From Gloeobacter kilaueensis JS1 (GTDB lineage Bacteria > Cyanobacteriota > Cyanobacteriia > Gloeobacterales > Gloeobacteraceae), in the NCBI RefSeq assembly GCF_000484535.1, contig NC_022600.1, positions 2,046,001 to 2,110,000 on the forward strand: a stretch of 64,000 nucleotides of DNA. The letters are read 5' to 3'. Both the position numbers and the translations under genes were made by a program. The notes under the pieces are model-generated. The model did not search any database. It was not told where the DNA came from and saw only the letters and a program-made list of their open reading frames with translations. Shown piece after piece: positions 17,174-26,603 of this stretch; within the stretch, counting starts at the first letter, position 1; every line of letters begins with the position of its first letter.

Positions 17174-17884
17174 ATGGTGTTTGTTCACCGCTACTGCTTC
17201 GAGCTGCACGACAGCCTCTACTTTGCCACCCGCGAGATTGGACGGCTCTACGAGACCGAACCGATCCTGCACAACTACGCCCTCTGCTACGCCCTCGGCC
17301 TGGTAGACAGCGACCGCCACGGCACCCGCGTTCCGGAGGCGCAGGGCTACCGCTACTTCAGCGCTGAGCAGGTACCACATTATGCCGTGCATCTGGAGGC
17401 TCTCAACCGGGCAGGCATCTACGTCACCCCAGCCCGAACGCTCCAGCACACCACTGTGCTCAACACCTGGAAGTACGGCGACAACCGCTACCGCGTCGAG
17501 ATGGGCAAGACCCAAAAAAATATCCCGAGCTTCGGTCGGGCCAAGGAGGTCGCCCCCGGCAGCACCTTCGAGTTCTTCTTGATCGCCTCGAAACCTCTGG
17601 ATTTGCCCCGCTGGATTCGGCTGGGCAAGTGGCTGAGCAAAGCGGAACTCACCCTGGTCAATGTGCGACCGCTCGAACCTGCCCGCAGCGAGACCGAATT
17701 TGTCTGTGCGGCCCCCCTCAACCCCCTGGATGTCATGTTCAGCCATTCGGTTCTGAGCTACGACACGGTGAACATGCCGCCGGTGAGTCTGATCCGCAAC
17801 GTCCGGCTGCGCGGGATCGCCCTCGACTGCGACGGGATAAAACTGCCCGGACGGATGCAGTTTCGCTTTAGCGCCCCCGCCTGA
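17174..17884 (+). CDS. csc1: Type I-D Cascade subunit Csc1 (Cas5)
   Basis: 236 residues. The N-terminus FVHRYCFELHDSLYFATREI is typical of Csc1, the Cas5-like subunit that caps the 5' handle of the crRNA and touches the PAM-recognising part of the complex. The stop of csc2 is one base upstream. The end (GIALDCDGIKLPGRMQFRF) forms the second half of the ferredoxin-like fold. cas6 follows after 31 bases. Confidence 0.93.
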   Translation: MVFVHRYCFELHDSLYFATREIGRLYETEPILHNYALCYALGLVDSDRHGTRVPEAQGYRYFSAEQVPHYAVHLEALNRAGIYVTPARTLQHTTVLNTWKYGDNRYRVEMGKTQKNIPSFGRAKEVAPGSTFEFFLIASKPLDLPRWIRLGKWLSKAELTLVNVRPLEPARSETEFVCAAPLNPLDVMFSHSVLSYDTVNMPPVSLIRNVRLRGIALDCDGIKLPGRMQFRFSAPA

Positions 17885-17915
17885 CACCTTCTGATCTATA
17901 CCCCCTTTCCAACCC

Positions 17916-18740
17916 ATGCCCTACTCTCTGGTCGTCAACTTGCTGCCCCGCGAACCGATTCAGCCCGGTTATCTCGAAGGCCGCCACCTGCACGCGCTAT
18001 TTCTCTCGATGGTCAACGCCGTCGCTCCAGATCTGGCCACCCACCTGCACAGCGATACGCGGGACAAAGCCTTCGCCCTCAGTCCCCTCCAGACGCGCTC
18101 CCCCGACGAAGCGCTTCAGACCTTTCATACCCGGCCCATCCCTGCCGGTACCTCCTGCTGGTGGCGCATTGGCCTGTTAGACGAAGCGCTTTTTAGCCAG
18201 CTCACTCAGCTCTGGCTCAACCTCAATCCCCGGCACGCCTGGCACCTGGGTGCAGCCAACCTGGAGATCGCTTCTATTCTCGCCACCGCCCAATCGCCCC
18301 AGCCCTGGGCCAACAGCCAGACCTACAGCGCACTCTTCGAGTCCGCCTCCGCCGAGGAGCGCTACCTCAGCCTGCGCTTCTGCACGCCCACCTGCTTCAG
18401 GCAAAACGACTACGACACGGCCCTGCCTACCGCTGAACTCGTCTTCGGAAGCCTGCTCAAGCGCTGGCAGAAGTATAGTCCAATTGCGATCCCCTGGGAG
18501 GTGATCGAACTGGTGCGCAGGCAGGTCTTTCCCTGTCGCTTCGCAGTCGAGACGCGGCGGGTGGCCGACCAGCGCAGCAAATTCATCGGCTGTATCGGCA
18601 CGATCACCTACGAGATTCTGGGCCAGGTGTCGCCCGATCTCATCCGCCAGATCAACGCCCTGGCCGACTTTGCCCTCTACGCCGGGGTCGGGCGTAAGAC
18701 GACGATGGGCATGGGCATGGCCCGGAGAATTCGATCATGA
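17916..18740 (+). CDS. cas6: CRISPR RNA endoribonuclease Cas6
   Basis: 274 residues with two RAMP/ferredoxin-like halves. The glycine-rich loop typical of Cas6 is near the C-terminus (GVGRKTTMGMG, residues 257-267). An early His-rich stretch (GRHLHALFLSMV, about residues 22-33) may supply the catalytic histidine. It cleaves the precursor crRNA at the 3' base of the repeat hairpin, leaving an 8-base ATTGAAAC handle. The stop overlaps the cas4 start (ATGA at 18737-18740). Ribosome-binding site is weak. Confidence 0.93.
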   Translation: MPYSLVVNLLPREPIQPGYLEGRHLHALFLSMVNAVAPDLATHLHSDTRDKAFALSPLQTRSPDEALQTFHTRPIPAGTSCWWRIGLLDEALFSQLTQLWLNLNPRHAWHLGAANLEIASILATAQSPQPWANSQTYSALFESASAEERYLSLRFCTPTCFRQNDYDTALPTAELVFGSLLKRWQKYSPIAIPWEVIELVRRQVFPCRFAVETRRVADQRSKFIGCIGTITYEILGQVSPDLIRQINALADFALYAGVGRKTTMGMGMARRIRS

Positions 18741-19333
18741 TTGCTGATGAGCAATACGTTCCCATCGCCGCTCTCAACCAGTACGCCTACTGCCCGCACC
18801 GCTGCTGGCGCATGTTTTGCGCCGGAGGCTTTACCGACAACGCGGCGACGATCGAAGGCAGCGACCTGCACCGCCGCGTCCATACCGTCGGTAGCGGGAA
18901 CCGCGACGAGGTGCAGCAATGGCGAGGCATCTGGCTGCGTTCCGAACAATACGGCCTCATCGGCAAGGCGGACTTGATCGAGTACCGGGAGAACCTGTAC
19001 TGCCCGGTGGAGTACAAGCGCGGCGCTCAAAGTGACTGGGACAACGACGCGCTGCAACTGTGCGGTCAGGCGCTCTGTCTGGAGGAGATGACCGGGAGCA
19101 CCGTACCGGTGGGCTTCATCTATTCGACCCGGTTGCACCGCCGGGAAGCCGTTCCTCTCGTTGGTCCTGTCCGAATGCAGACCGTCGAGACGATCGCAGC
19201 GGTGCGCGAGATGCTGACTTCCGGCGCAATGCCACCGGCCATCTACTCAAAGCGCTGCGAAGGTTGCAGTCTGCTGGAACAGTGCCGTCCGAAGCTCGCA
19301 GCAAAAGTAGCAAAGTACCAGGAGGAAAATTAA
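18737..19333 (+). CDS. cas4: CRISPR adaptation nuclease Cas4
   Basis: 198 residues. Iron-sulfur ligands are present at both ends: CPHRC and C28 (residues 19-28), and CEGCSLLEQC (174-183). The RecB-type nuclease core has His45, Asp79 (GKADLIEY) and Glu92-x-Lys94 (VEYKRG). Cas4 trims pre-spacers and selects those with a correct PAM for Cas1-Cas2. It overlaps cas6 by 4 bases and is followed by cas1 after 3 bases, so the adaptation genes are tightly coupled to the effector operon. Confidence 0.96.
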   Translation: MIADEQYVPIAALNQYAYCPHRCWRMFCAGGFTDNAATIEGSDLHRRVHTVGSGNRDEVQQWRGIWLRSEQYGLIGKADLIEYRENLYCPVEYKRGAQSDWDNDALQLCGQALCLEEMTGSTVPVGFIYSTRLHRREAVPLVGPVRMQTVETIAAVREMLTSGAMPPAIYSKRCEGCSLLEQCRPKLAAKVAKYQEEN

Positions 19334-19336
19334 GCG

Positions 19337-20341
19337 ATGGGCACCGTGTACGTAAATCAAGAAGATGCCTTTTTGGGCCGCAGCGACGAGCGGCTAAAAA
19401 TTACCCACGAGCGCCGCACCCTCCTGGAAGTACCGCTTCTGAGGATCGACGGCATCGTGGTATTGGGCCGGGCCCACTTTTCTCCGGCCCTGATGGGCGA
19501 ATTGCTGGAGCGGCGCATTCCGATGAGCTTTCTCTCGCCCACCGGGCGCTATCTCGGGCGTGTGGAGCCGGAGCTATCCAAAAATATCTTTGTGCGCTCA
19601 GCCCAGTGGCGCGCCAGTGAGCAGCCTGAGCGGACCCTGCACCTGGCACGGGCGTTCGTGCGCGGCAAATTAAAAAACTGCCGAAACGACCTGATGCGCG
19701 CCCAGCGGGAACACCCGGAGTTGAACGTCCAGAAGGCGATCGAGAGCATTCAGCAAAACATCGATGCTCTGCCACGCACTGAGAATGTCGATAGCGTGCG
19801 CGGCCTCGAAGGAGCTGGTAGTGCGTCCTACTTCGCCGTCTTCGAGCAGTTGATCAGAGTAAAAGGGTTCTCGTTCACCCACCGCAACCGCCGCCCGCCC
19901 CTCGATCCCGTCAACGCTCTGCTGAGCTTTGGCTACTCGCTGCTTCGCCACGATATCCAGAGTGCCCTCAACATCGTCGGCTTTGATCCGTACCTGGGCT
20001 TCCTACACACCCAGCGCTACGGGCGGCCTTCCCTCGCCTTGGATCTGATGGAGGAATTTCGCCCCCTCGTCGTCGATGCGATGATCCTTGGCTGTCTGAA
20101 TAAATCCGTCCTCCAACCCACAGACTTTGAAAGCGAGCCTCTAAGTGGCGCAGTCAGCCTGAATGCCGAGGCCCGCAAGCAGTTTCTGCGTCAGTACGAG
20201 CAAAAAAAGCAGTCGCGCTTTCGGCATCTAGTACTTGAAAAACAATGCACCTATCAGGAAGCCTTCGAGATCCAGGCGCGCCTGCTGAGCAAGTATCTGC
20301 TTGGAGAAACCCACCAATACCCGCCACTCATCCTGAAATGA
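19337..20341 (+). CDS. cas1: CRISPR integrase Cas1
   Basis: 334 residues, complete. The metal-binding residues are visible: Glu158 (RGLEGAGSASYF), His224 (GFLHTQRYGR) and Asp236 (SLALDLMEEF). Cas1 dimers with Cas2 insert new spacers at the leader end of the array. AGGAGG-type sequence (CCAGGAGG at 19319-19326) precedes the ATG. cas2 starts 3 bases after its stop. No reverse transcriptase or other fusion is attached. Confidence 0.98.
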   Translation: MGTVYVNQEDAFLGRSDERLKITHERRTLLEVPLLRIDGIVVLGRAHFSPALMGELLERRIPMSFLSPTGRYLGRVEPELSKNIFVRSAQWRASEQPERTLHLARAFVRGKLKNCRNDLMRAQREHPELNVQKAIESIQQNIDALPRTENVDSVRGLEGAGSASYFAVFEQLIRVKGFSFTHRNRRPPLDPVNALLSFGYSLLRHDIQSALNIVGFDPYLGFLHTQRYGRPSLALDLMEEFRPLVVDAMILGCLNKSVLQPTDFESEPLSGAVSLNAEARKQFLRQYEQKKQSRFRHLVLEKQCTYQEAFEIQARLLSKYLLGETHQYPPLILK

Positions 20342-20344
20342 ACC

Positions 20345-20620
20345 ATGTTCGTTCTGGTCTCCTACGATATTCCCAACGACAAGCGCCGGACAAAGATCCA
20401 CAACGCCCTGAAGTCCTACGGCGAGTGGGTGCAGTTCAGCGTCTTCGAGTGCGACCTGGACGATACGAACTACGCTCGCCTGCGGGCACGCCTTTCAGCA
20501 CTGATCAAACCCGAGGAGGACAGCATCCGGTTTTACTTTCTCTGCCGCACCTGCAGCCCAAAGATCGAGCGCATCGGTGGCAAGCCGCCCACCGACGACA
20601 GCATTTTCTTTGCCGGGTGA
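20345..20620 (+). CDS. cas2: CRISPR adaptation protein Cas2
   Basis: 91 residues with the Cas2 start MFVLVSYDIPNDKRRTKI, including the conserved Asp8, and the end FLCRTCSPKIERIGGKPP. It is the structural core of the Cas1-Cas2 integrase. Last gene of the operon; the leader and array begin 257 bases downstream on the same strand. Confidence 0.97.
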   Translation: MFVLVSYDIPNDKRRTKIHNALKSYGEWVQFSVFECDLDDTNYARLRARLSALIKPEEDSIRFYFLCRTCSPKIERIGGKPPTDDSIFFAG

Positions 20621-20877
20621 ACCAGCGTGCGCGGATGGGAGGCTGTAAAAATCCAAGACTCAGCCAGAAGGCCCTCAAACCCTCTCTGTGCTTGCCTTTC
20701 AACCCCCAGCCCTCAAAGATCGATCCGCGCAACGGCTCAAAAGTGCTCCAGAAGCACCTTCCAGCCGCGCAACGGCTCAAAGAAGCAACTCCACCCTTGC
20801 CCAAGATCGCGTATGATATGTCGGTCCGCGCAAATGCACCTTGAAAACTGCATACTACACAGCATCCAGGCCGCGCC
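20621..20877 (+). promoter_or_regulatory. CRISPR leader
   Basis: The 257 bases between cas2 and the first repeat contain no gene. They hold a 17-base direct repeat CCGCGCAACGGCTCAAA at 20725-20741 and 20765-20781 (40-base spacing), and a shortened copy CCGCGCAA at 20826-20833. A hairpin GTGCT-CCAGA-AGCAC (20743-20757) lies between the first two. TATGAT at 20812-20817 is a possible -10 element. Leader position is supported by the intact repeats on this side and the broken repeat at the far end. Confidence 0.75.
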
Positions 20878-23800
20878 ATCGAAACGACCACCATCCCTGC
20901 AAAGGGATTGAAACTTATCCCCCTGGGCGGACAGTAAGGCCGTCTGGGAATCGAAACGACCACCATCCCTGCAAAGGGATTGAAACAGTGACTTCAGTAA
21001 AATAACGGTAGGGAGTATCGTTAATCGAAACGACCACCATCCCTGCAAAGGGATTGAAACCATTGATCGGAGGTAATCGCTTCCCGGTATACCAGCATCG
21101 AAACGACCACCATCCCTGCAAAGGGATTGAAACAGGATGCTCCCAGACGTTAGCGCCTATTTCCAATCTATCGAAACGACCACCATCCCTGCAAAGGGAT
21201 TGAAACACGTAGCCAAATCTTAATCCTTCAAAATCAACGAATCGAAACGACCACCATCCCTGCAAAGGGATTGAAACACCAGCCCGGATCGACAGCATAT
21301 CGCCTACCAGATCGAAACGACCACCATCCCTGCAAAGGGATTGAAACGAGAACTGATTCGGCTGCTTTGAGACGAGTTTTCATATCGAAACGACCACCAT
21401 CCCTGCAAAGGGATTGAAACGACAGGAATACTGCGGTGTATCGGCTGCGGGAGCATCGAAACGACCACCATCCCTGCAAAGGGATTGAAACTTGTCTTTT
21501 AATGTGACCGGATCGCGGGAATAAAAATCGAAACGACCACCATCCCTGCAAAGGGATTGAAACCCCGTAAAAAAATCAACTTGCGTATCGTCGTACAGAT
21601 CGAAACGACCACCATCCCTGCAAAGGGATTGAAACTCGTAGGCCAAGCCCTGGCCCATGCTGCGGCTGCGGCGCTATCGAAACGACCACCATCCCTGCAA
21701 AGGGATTGAAACCCGGTAAACAAACCACCCCGCCCGCCAACCGCACATCGAAACGACCACCATCCCTGCAAAGGGATTGAAACCGCAGCGTCAGCGCGGA
21801 CAATAGATTGTCTTTTCTCATCGAAACGACCACCATCCCTGCAAAGGGATTGAAACAACCAACGGTTACGGGCAGCAGCGCTAAGGCCAGGGTATCGAAA
21901 CGACCACCATCCCTGCAAAGGGATTGAAACGTAGTAGCTGCGGATCAACCGCCCTTGATAGGGAAGAAATCGAAACGACCACCATCCCTGCAAAGGGATT
22001 GAAACCGTTGGCCCCAGCACGCCTGGTTTCTTGGCAGACGATCGAAACGACCACCATCCCTGCAAAGGGATTGAAACGTAAAGCTTGAGCACGCCAGCTA
22101 CGGCAGACAGGATCGAAACGACCACCATCCCTGCAAAGGGATTGAAACCAGCGGCAGCTTTGCCGGTGGCGGTTTCTTTAATAGATCGAAACGACCACCA
22201 TCCCTGCAAAGGGATTGAAACGCGCAGCGGGCCGTAGATAAACTGCTCTTCGAGGCATCGAAACGACCACCATCCCTGCAAAGGGATTGAAACCAGGTTC
22301 ACGCTAAAGCACCGATCGCGGCGGTCGCCGCCGTGGCAAATCGGGCACATCGAAACGACCACCATCCCTGCAAAGGGATTGAAACGGGGGCATCGAACAT
22401 TTCGTGCAGCGCCCAGAGCGCGATCGAAACGACCACCATCCCTGCAAAGGGATTGAAACACGATCAACCCCGCCGAAGAATGGCTACCTGTACCATCGAA
22501 ACGACCACCATCCCTGCAAAGGGATTGAAACTGCAGGTCGGCGGTAATTGGCATCAGCGCAACCAGATCGAAACGACCACCATCCCTGCAAAGGGATTGA
22601 AACTTGGCACAACACACCAGGAGTAACAAGAATGCGATCGAAACGACCACCATCCCTGCAAAGGGATTGAAACGAGCGGGTGAGACGCTGGACGCGGTGG
22701 CGGGCTTCCATCGAAACGACCACCATCCCTGCAAAGGGATTGAAACGCGCTGCCATCGCTGCCGAGCGCAAAGCTCGCAAATCGAAACGACCACCATCCC
22801 TGCAAAGGGATTGAAACCAGCTTGCTCGACCTGGGCAATGCGCTGGTCGAGGATCGAAACGACCACCATCCCTGCAAAGGGATTGAAACCAGATGTGGGC
22901 ACGGTGCGCCTCCTGGGGTAATTATCGAAACGACCACCATCCCTGCAAAGGGATTGAAACCACTGCGCCCGCTTCCACCCCAGCTGCTGCAGCAGATCGA
23001 AACGACCACCATCCCTGCAAAGGGATTGAAACAGGCTGAAAAGAATCGAGGATGGGATGCGGGTGCCATCGAAACGACCACCATCCCTGCAAAGGGATTG
23101 AAACATGAGCACTGCGCCGACGTTGTTGCTGGAAGGAACAAGATCGAAACGACCACCATCCCTGCAAAGGGATTGAAACACTGCTTATCGCCTGCGGAGC
23201 GCGTCTCTTGGGCATCGAAACGACCACCATCCCTGCAAAGGGATTGAAACAGAAGCTGGTTTGCCGATTGGGATATTTCGGGAACATCGAAACGACCACC
23301 ATCCCTGCAAAGGGATTGAAACTAAAAGTTTGATCGCGCTTCCGGTGGAGTAGCGCCATATCGAAACGACCACCATCCCTGCAAAGGGATTGAAACTGAA
23401 GTTATCACAAAATCTGGGTTTAACACCGCTGATCGAAACGACCACCATCCCTGCAAAGGGATTGAAACTGGGTAGTAGCGGTTTGGCGGGTGGCGAAATT
23501 GTAATCGAAACGACCACCATCCCTGCAAAGGGATTGAAACTCGGAAGCGATTATCTTCGAGACTTTAGCGGAAGCTTCCGAAGATCGAAACGACCACCAT
23601 CCCTGCAAAGGGATTGAAACTTGATGAGATGCCAGCCTACCGCCGTAAATCGAATCGAAACGACCACCATCCCTGCAAAGGGATTGAAACCGTGCCCAAC
23701 GGCACCGGGGATATGGACTGGATAGAATCGAAACGACCACCATCCCTGCAAAGGGATTGAAACTAGGAGGCGTCGCGCTTTCCTATTTGCACAATATCAA

Positions 23801-24197
23801 ATCGAAACGACCACCATCCCTGCAAAGGGATTGAAACATTTTCGACGCAATTGATCATTCGTTTTCCAATAGATCGAAACGACCACCATCCCTGCAAAGG
23901 GATTGAAACGCCCTACCCTTTCACAATTGGCGACACTTTCGACATCGAAACGACCACCATCCCTGCAAAGGGATTGAAACCTAAGCACTGCCCGTGCAGG
24001 CCGGGGGCAGGATCATCGAAACGACCACCATCCCTGCAAAGGGATTGAAACAGGTAGAGAACTCAAGATCTCCTCGAAGGCGAACGATCGAAACGACCAC
24101 CATCCCTGCAAAGGGATTGAAACAGACGCACATCCTCAGCAGAAGGATCAGTGATGCCGCATCGAAACGACCACCATCCCTGCAAAGGGATTGGCTA
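20878..24197 (+). CRISPR. Type I-D CRISPR array, 46 repeats and 45 spacers
   Basis: The 37-base repeat begins ATCGAAACGACCACC and ends AAAGGGATTGAAAC. By reading I count 45 intact copies, which look identical, and a final degenerate copy (24161-24197) that matches only up to TTG at 24193. The core ATCCCT-GCAA-AGGGAT forms a 6-bp hairpin; cutting at its 3' side leaves ATTGAAAC as crRNA handle. Spacers are 33-38 bases, except 40 (21636-21675), 43 (23541-23583) and 55 (22294-22348). The orientation is the same as the cas genes, with the leader on the left. I saw no duplicate spacers by eye and cannot identify protospacers. Confidence 0.98.
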
Positions 24198-25595
24198 CGC
24201 TTTCCACCGGACGTGCCAGCTTTCATAATCCGATGGACTCAGACGGTAACGGGTGATGTTGCCCAAGTGCAGGCTTTCCAGCTCATCGAGGATTGTCTCT
24301 ACCAGTCGGTCTCGTTCGTCGGCTTCGAATGGCGCGCTTGCGAACTGCAGGGTGAATTGCTCCGCTGCTTCGCGATCCAGCTTTTCTCTGACAACGTGCC
24401 TCACAGCTTCGGACACTTGCTGACGGTAGCGCATCCGAAAACGATCGGGTTCACCTAGAGAATGGCGCACGGCCAGATAGCGAGCACAGGAGCGCTCGTA
24501 TGCCCAGACGAAGACATCCCGCATCAGCTCGATCCGGTTCAATTCATAAATGCCGAGAATGCCCTCGATATAGCTCTGCTCTGGCACTTCTGTAAAAGAG
24601 AGGGGACAGAGGTTGCCCTTGATGAGGGGAATGTTTGCCGCCAGTCGCGATACGCGCTTGTTGACATCCTCGAAGGGCTGCAGGTAGGGCAGATGGACCA
24701 TGACAAAAAAAGCCTGCTCGAACGGGTCTGAGATTACCCGTGCAGTCTGCAGGATCTGCTCAAAACATTCCTCGATCAATTGAGGAATTGCGAGCGGTTC
24801 GTAAACCGTACCACTAATACCCACCGGAATCCTGCGCAACCGCCCGCCTGCCGCCTGATCGCCCAGTAAATTGTTCGCAAGCTGAGCGTGCAGGTTTCGG
24901 ATCGTATAGGAATTGAAATCTACTTCTTCTGCGTTATCTACCAAAAGCTCGATCGCGTCCTTGTGGTTGAGGATCATCTGGGTCTCCTGGGCCGCCTTTC
25001 CTTCGGCGACAAGTCCCTCCTCAAGCAGGCGTTCGGTGTCCAGCCGCGAGTAGGTGTTGCCCTCCAGGCGGCTCGAGTTCCAGGAAAGATCGATGAGTAA
25101 GCGATTGAGAATGTGGCGGGCGTAAGTACCGACTGGCCGGTCAGCATCAGGGGATTTGCCCAGTTTGTGCAATTGCCGCCGCAATGCCACAGATAAATAA
25201 GCAGTTTCGTTCGGGCGGTACGCGTCTAGAAACTTGCGGTTGTAACCGACCGGCCTGCGTTCGATCAGTGGCCTGCGCACCAGCGCCCGTATCTGCTCTG
25301 CCTCCGGCGAGACCGGCACCTGTACCTCTACTTCGAGGCGACTCGCCGGTTGCAGCTCACTTGCGAAGTACTTTGTCGCCCGAGCGCGGCCCTCGCGCCG
25401 CAGGCGGCCCTTTGTCGTCAGTTCAGAGAGACGACGATTGAGAGTACGTTCACTCCAATTCAAATTTGTTAGTGCCACTTTTTGCCGTAGTGTGTCTACT
25501 CCGATCCCATCTGTGTGGGCGCGGATAATATTCATCAACTGCTCTATTTCGTCTGACACGACCCGTTTTGGCACGAATCCATCCCAAGCTGGCAC
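24195..25595 (-). CDS. Fic-family protein with N-terminal winged helix
   Basis: 466 residues from GTG at 25595; GTG at 25574 or 25559 and ATG at 25535 are alternatives, and upstream half-sites make a later start possible. Residues about 15-80 look like a winged helix. A Fic domain follows with an inhibitory-type motif SSRLEGN (174-180) before it and the active-site segment QPFEDVNKRVSR (306-317). Canonical Fic AMP-transferases have HPFxxGNGRxxR, so the catalytic His is Gln and the GNGR is VNKR. A C-terminal helical part of about 100 residues follows. The stop codon lies in the broken last CRISPR repeat. Function could be AMP transfer with altered chemistry, or regulation only. Confidence 0.8.
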   Translation of the reverse strand: MPAWDGFVPKRVVSDEIEQLMNIIRAHTDGIGVDTLRQKVALTNLNWSERTLNRRLSELTTKGRLRREGRARATKYFASELQPASRLEVEVQVPVSPEAEQIRALVRRPLIERRPVGYNRKFLDAYRPNETAYLSVALRRQLHKLGKSPDADRPVGTYARHILNRLLIDLSWNSSRLEGNTYSRLDTERLLEEGLVAEGKAAQETQMILNHKDAIELLVDNAEEVDFNSYTIRNLHAQLANNLLGDQAAGGRLRRIPVGISGTVYEPLAIPQLIEECFEQILQTARVISDPFEQAFFVMVHLPYLQPFEDVNKRVSRLAANIPLIKGNLCPLSFTEVPEQSYIEGILGIYELNRIELMRDVFVWAYERSCARYLAVRHSLGEPDRFRMRYRQQVSEAVRHVVREKLDREAAEQFTLQFASAPFEADERDRLVETILDELESLHLGNITRYRLSPSDYESWHVRWKA

Positions 25596-25661
25596 GATAC
25601 AAGACTATTGTGCCAAATAAAGTGGCGCGATTCGCGATTATCGCGCCAAATAAAGTGGCAC
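25569..25661. promoter_or_regulatory. Cluster of palindromic operator-like sites upstream of the Fic gene
   Basis: Two palindromes share the form GYGCCA-AATAAAG-TGGCRC: 25610-25628 (GTGCCA ... TGGCGC) and 25643-25661 (GCGCCA ... TGGCAC). Two further TGGCAC half-sites lie at 25569-25574 and 25590-25595, at the start of the Fic gene. This is the layout of an autoregulatory operator, probably for the Fic protein's winged helix. Confidence 0.6.
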
Positions 25662-25694
25662 GAAACGTTCAAAAGGTTCAAAAACAGGCCACCA

Positions 25695-26603
25695 CTACTT
25701 TTTCGCCTCTCCCCTTTGCTCTAGATCCAGAATCGGGAGCGCACCGCTGCCGGTGACGCTGGGGAGGATGCCGTTCCACTTTTCGATCTGCTGGGAGCGC
25801 AGCAGCTCAGGCGTGAGACTGCGGGAGAGGAGGCTATTGGCGTCGGCCTGCGCCTTTGCCCGGATGAGAATCGCTGCCGCCTTGCCCTGGGCCTCGACTT
25901 TTGCCTGTTCTGCCTGAATTTCGGTCTGCTGGAGGGTGTAGCGCTGCTTTTCGGCCTGTTGCTGGGCTTCGATCTTCTGGTTGAGTGCCTGCTGGAGCAC
26001 CGCCGGTAGATGCACTTCGCGGATGGCAAACGAGACGAGGACCAGGTGGCGCTTCTGGAATTCCTCGCTCAGCCTCGCTGCAATCTTCTGAATGATCTCT
26101 GAGCGCCGGCTGCTGGTGATTTCTTCCCAGCCGTAGCGCGCTGCGATCTGGGGCACTTCGGAGCGGGTGTACTGGCGCACCACCCGGTCTTCGATCGTCT
26201 CGATCGAGGCTCCTCCCCACTCCTCGTAGAGGCGGGCCGCCTCCGACTTGTTGACCTGGTACTGAATCACGGCGTCCAGGTTCAACTGCTGGCCTTCGTT
26301 GCTCTGGATTTTGATCGAATCGTCCCCGGCCACCTGCCCTTCGCTCGACTTTTGGACCATCGAGTAGGTCTGAATCGTGACCGGGTACTGCTGGATCGAT
26401 TCTGTGAGAGGATTGATAAATACCCAGCCCGGCTCCAGAAGACCGACCCGGACATCGTGGGTGATTTTATCGAAGACGATGCCGACGTAACCCGGCTGCA
26501 CCGTCGTCCAGGTATTCAAAACCAGCAAGACGGCGATCACAACACCGGCAACGATCGGCACGATCGGCTGGATCGCCAACTTTTCACCTTTAAGAAACTG
26601 CAT
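25695..26603 (-). CDS. SPFH/prohibitin-family membrane protein
   Basis: 302 residues. One N-terminal transmembrane helix (IVPIVAGVVIAVLLVLNTW, about residues 14-32), then the SPFH domain beginning VQPGYVGIVFDKITHDV, and a long Ala/Gln/Glu-rich coiled coil from about residue 205 to 255. The architecture is that of prohibitin-like proteins, which form ring-shaped membrane microdomain scaffolds and bind membrane proteases. AGGAGC (minus strand, about 26614-26609) is the ribosome-binding site. It is a single gene between the Fic operator region and a gene-free stretch. Confidence 0.9.
   Translation of the reverse strand: MQFLKGEKLAIQPIVPIVAGVVIAVLLVLNTWTTVQPGYVGIVFDKITHDVRVGLLEPGWVFINPLTESIQQYPVTIQTYSMVQKSSEGQVAGDDSIKIQSNEGQQLNLDAVIQYQVNKSEAARLYEEWGGASIETIEDRVVRQYTRSEVPQIAARYGWEEITSSRRSEIIQKIAARLSEEFQKRHLVLVSFAIREVHLPAVLQQALNQKIEAQQQAEKQRYTLQQTEIQAEQAKVEAQGKAAAILIRAKAQADANSLLSRSLTPELLRSQQIEKWNGILPSVTGSGALPILDLEQRGEAKK

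Noticed and set aside
24195-24197. Possible transposon boundary at the Fic/CRISPR junction
   Set aside because: No terminal inverted repeats, target duplication or transposase seen on either side of the Fic gene.
20737-24458. Many long open frames on both strands through the CRISPR array, with repeated Arg-Asp-Gly-Gly-Arg-Phe-Asp or Ile-Pro-Leu-Gln-Gly-Trp-Trp units
   Set aside because: They are translations of the 37-base repeat, which lacks stop codons in several frames; spacer parts are unrelated. Not proteins.
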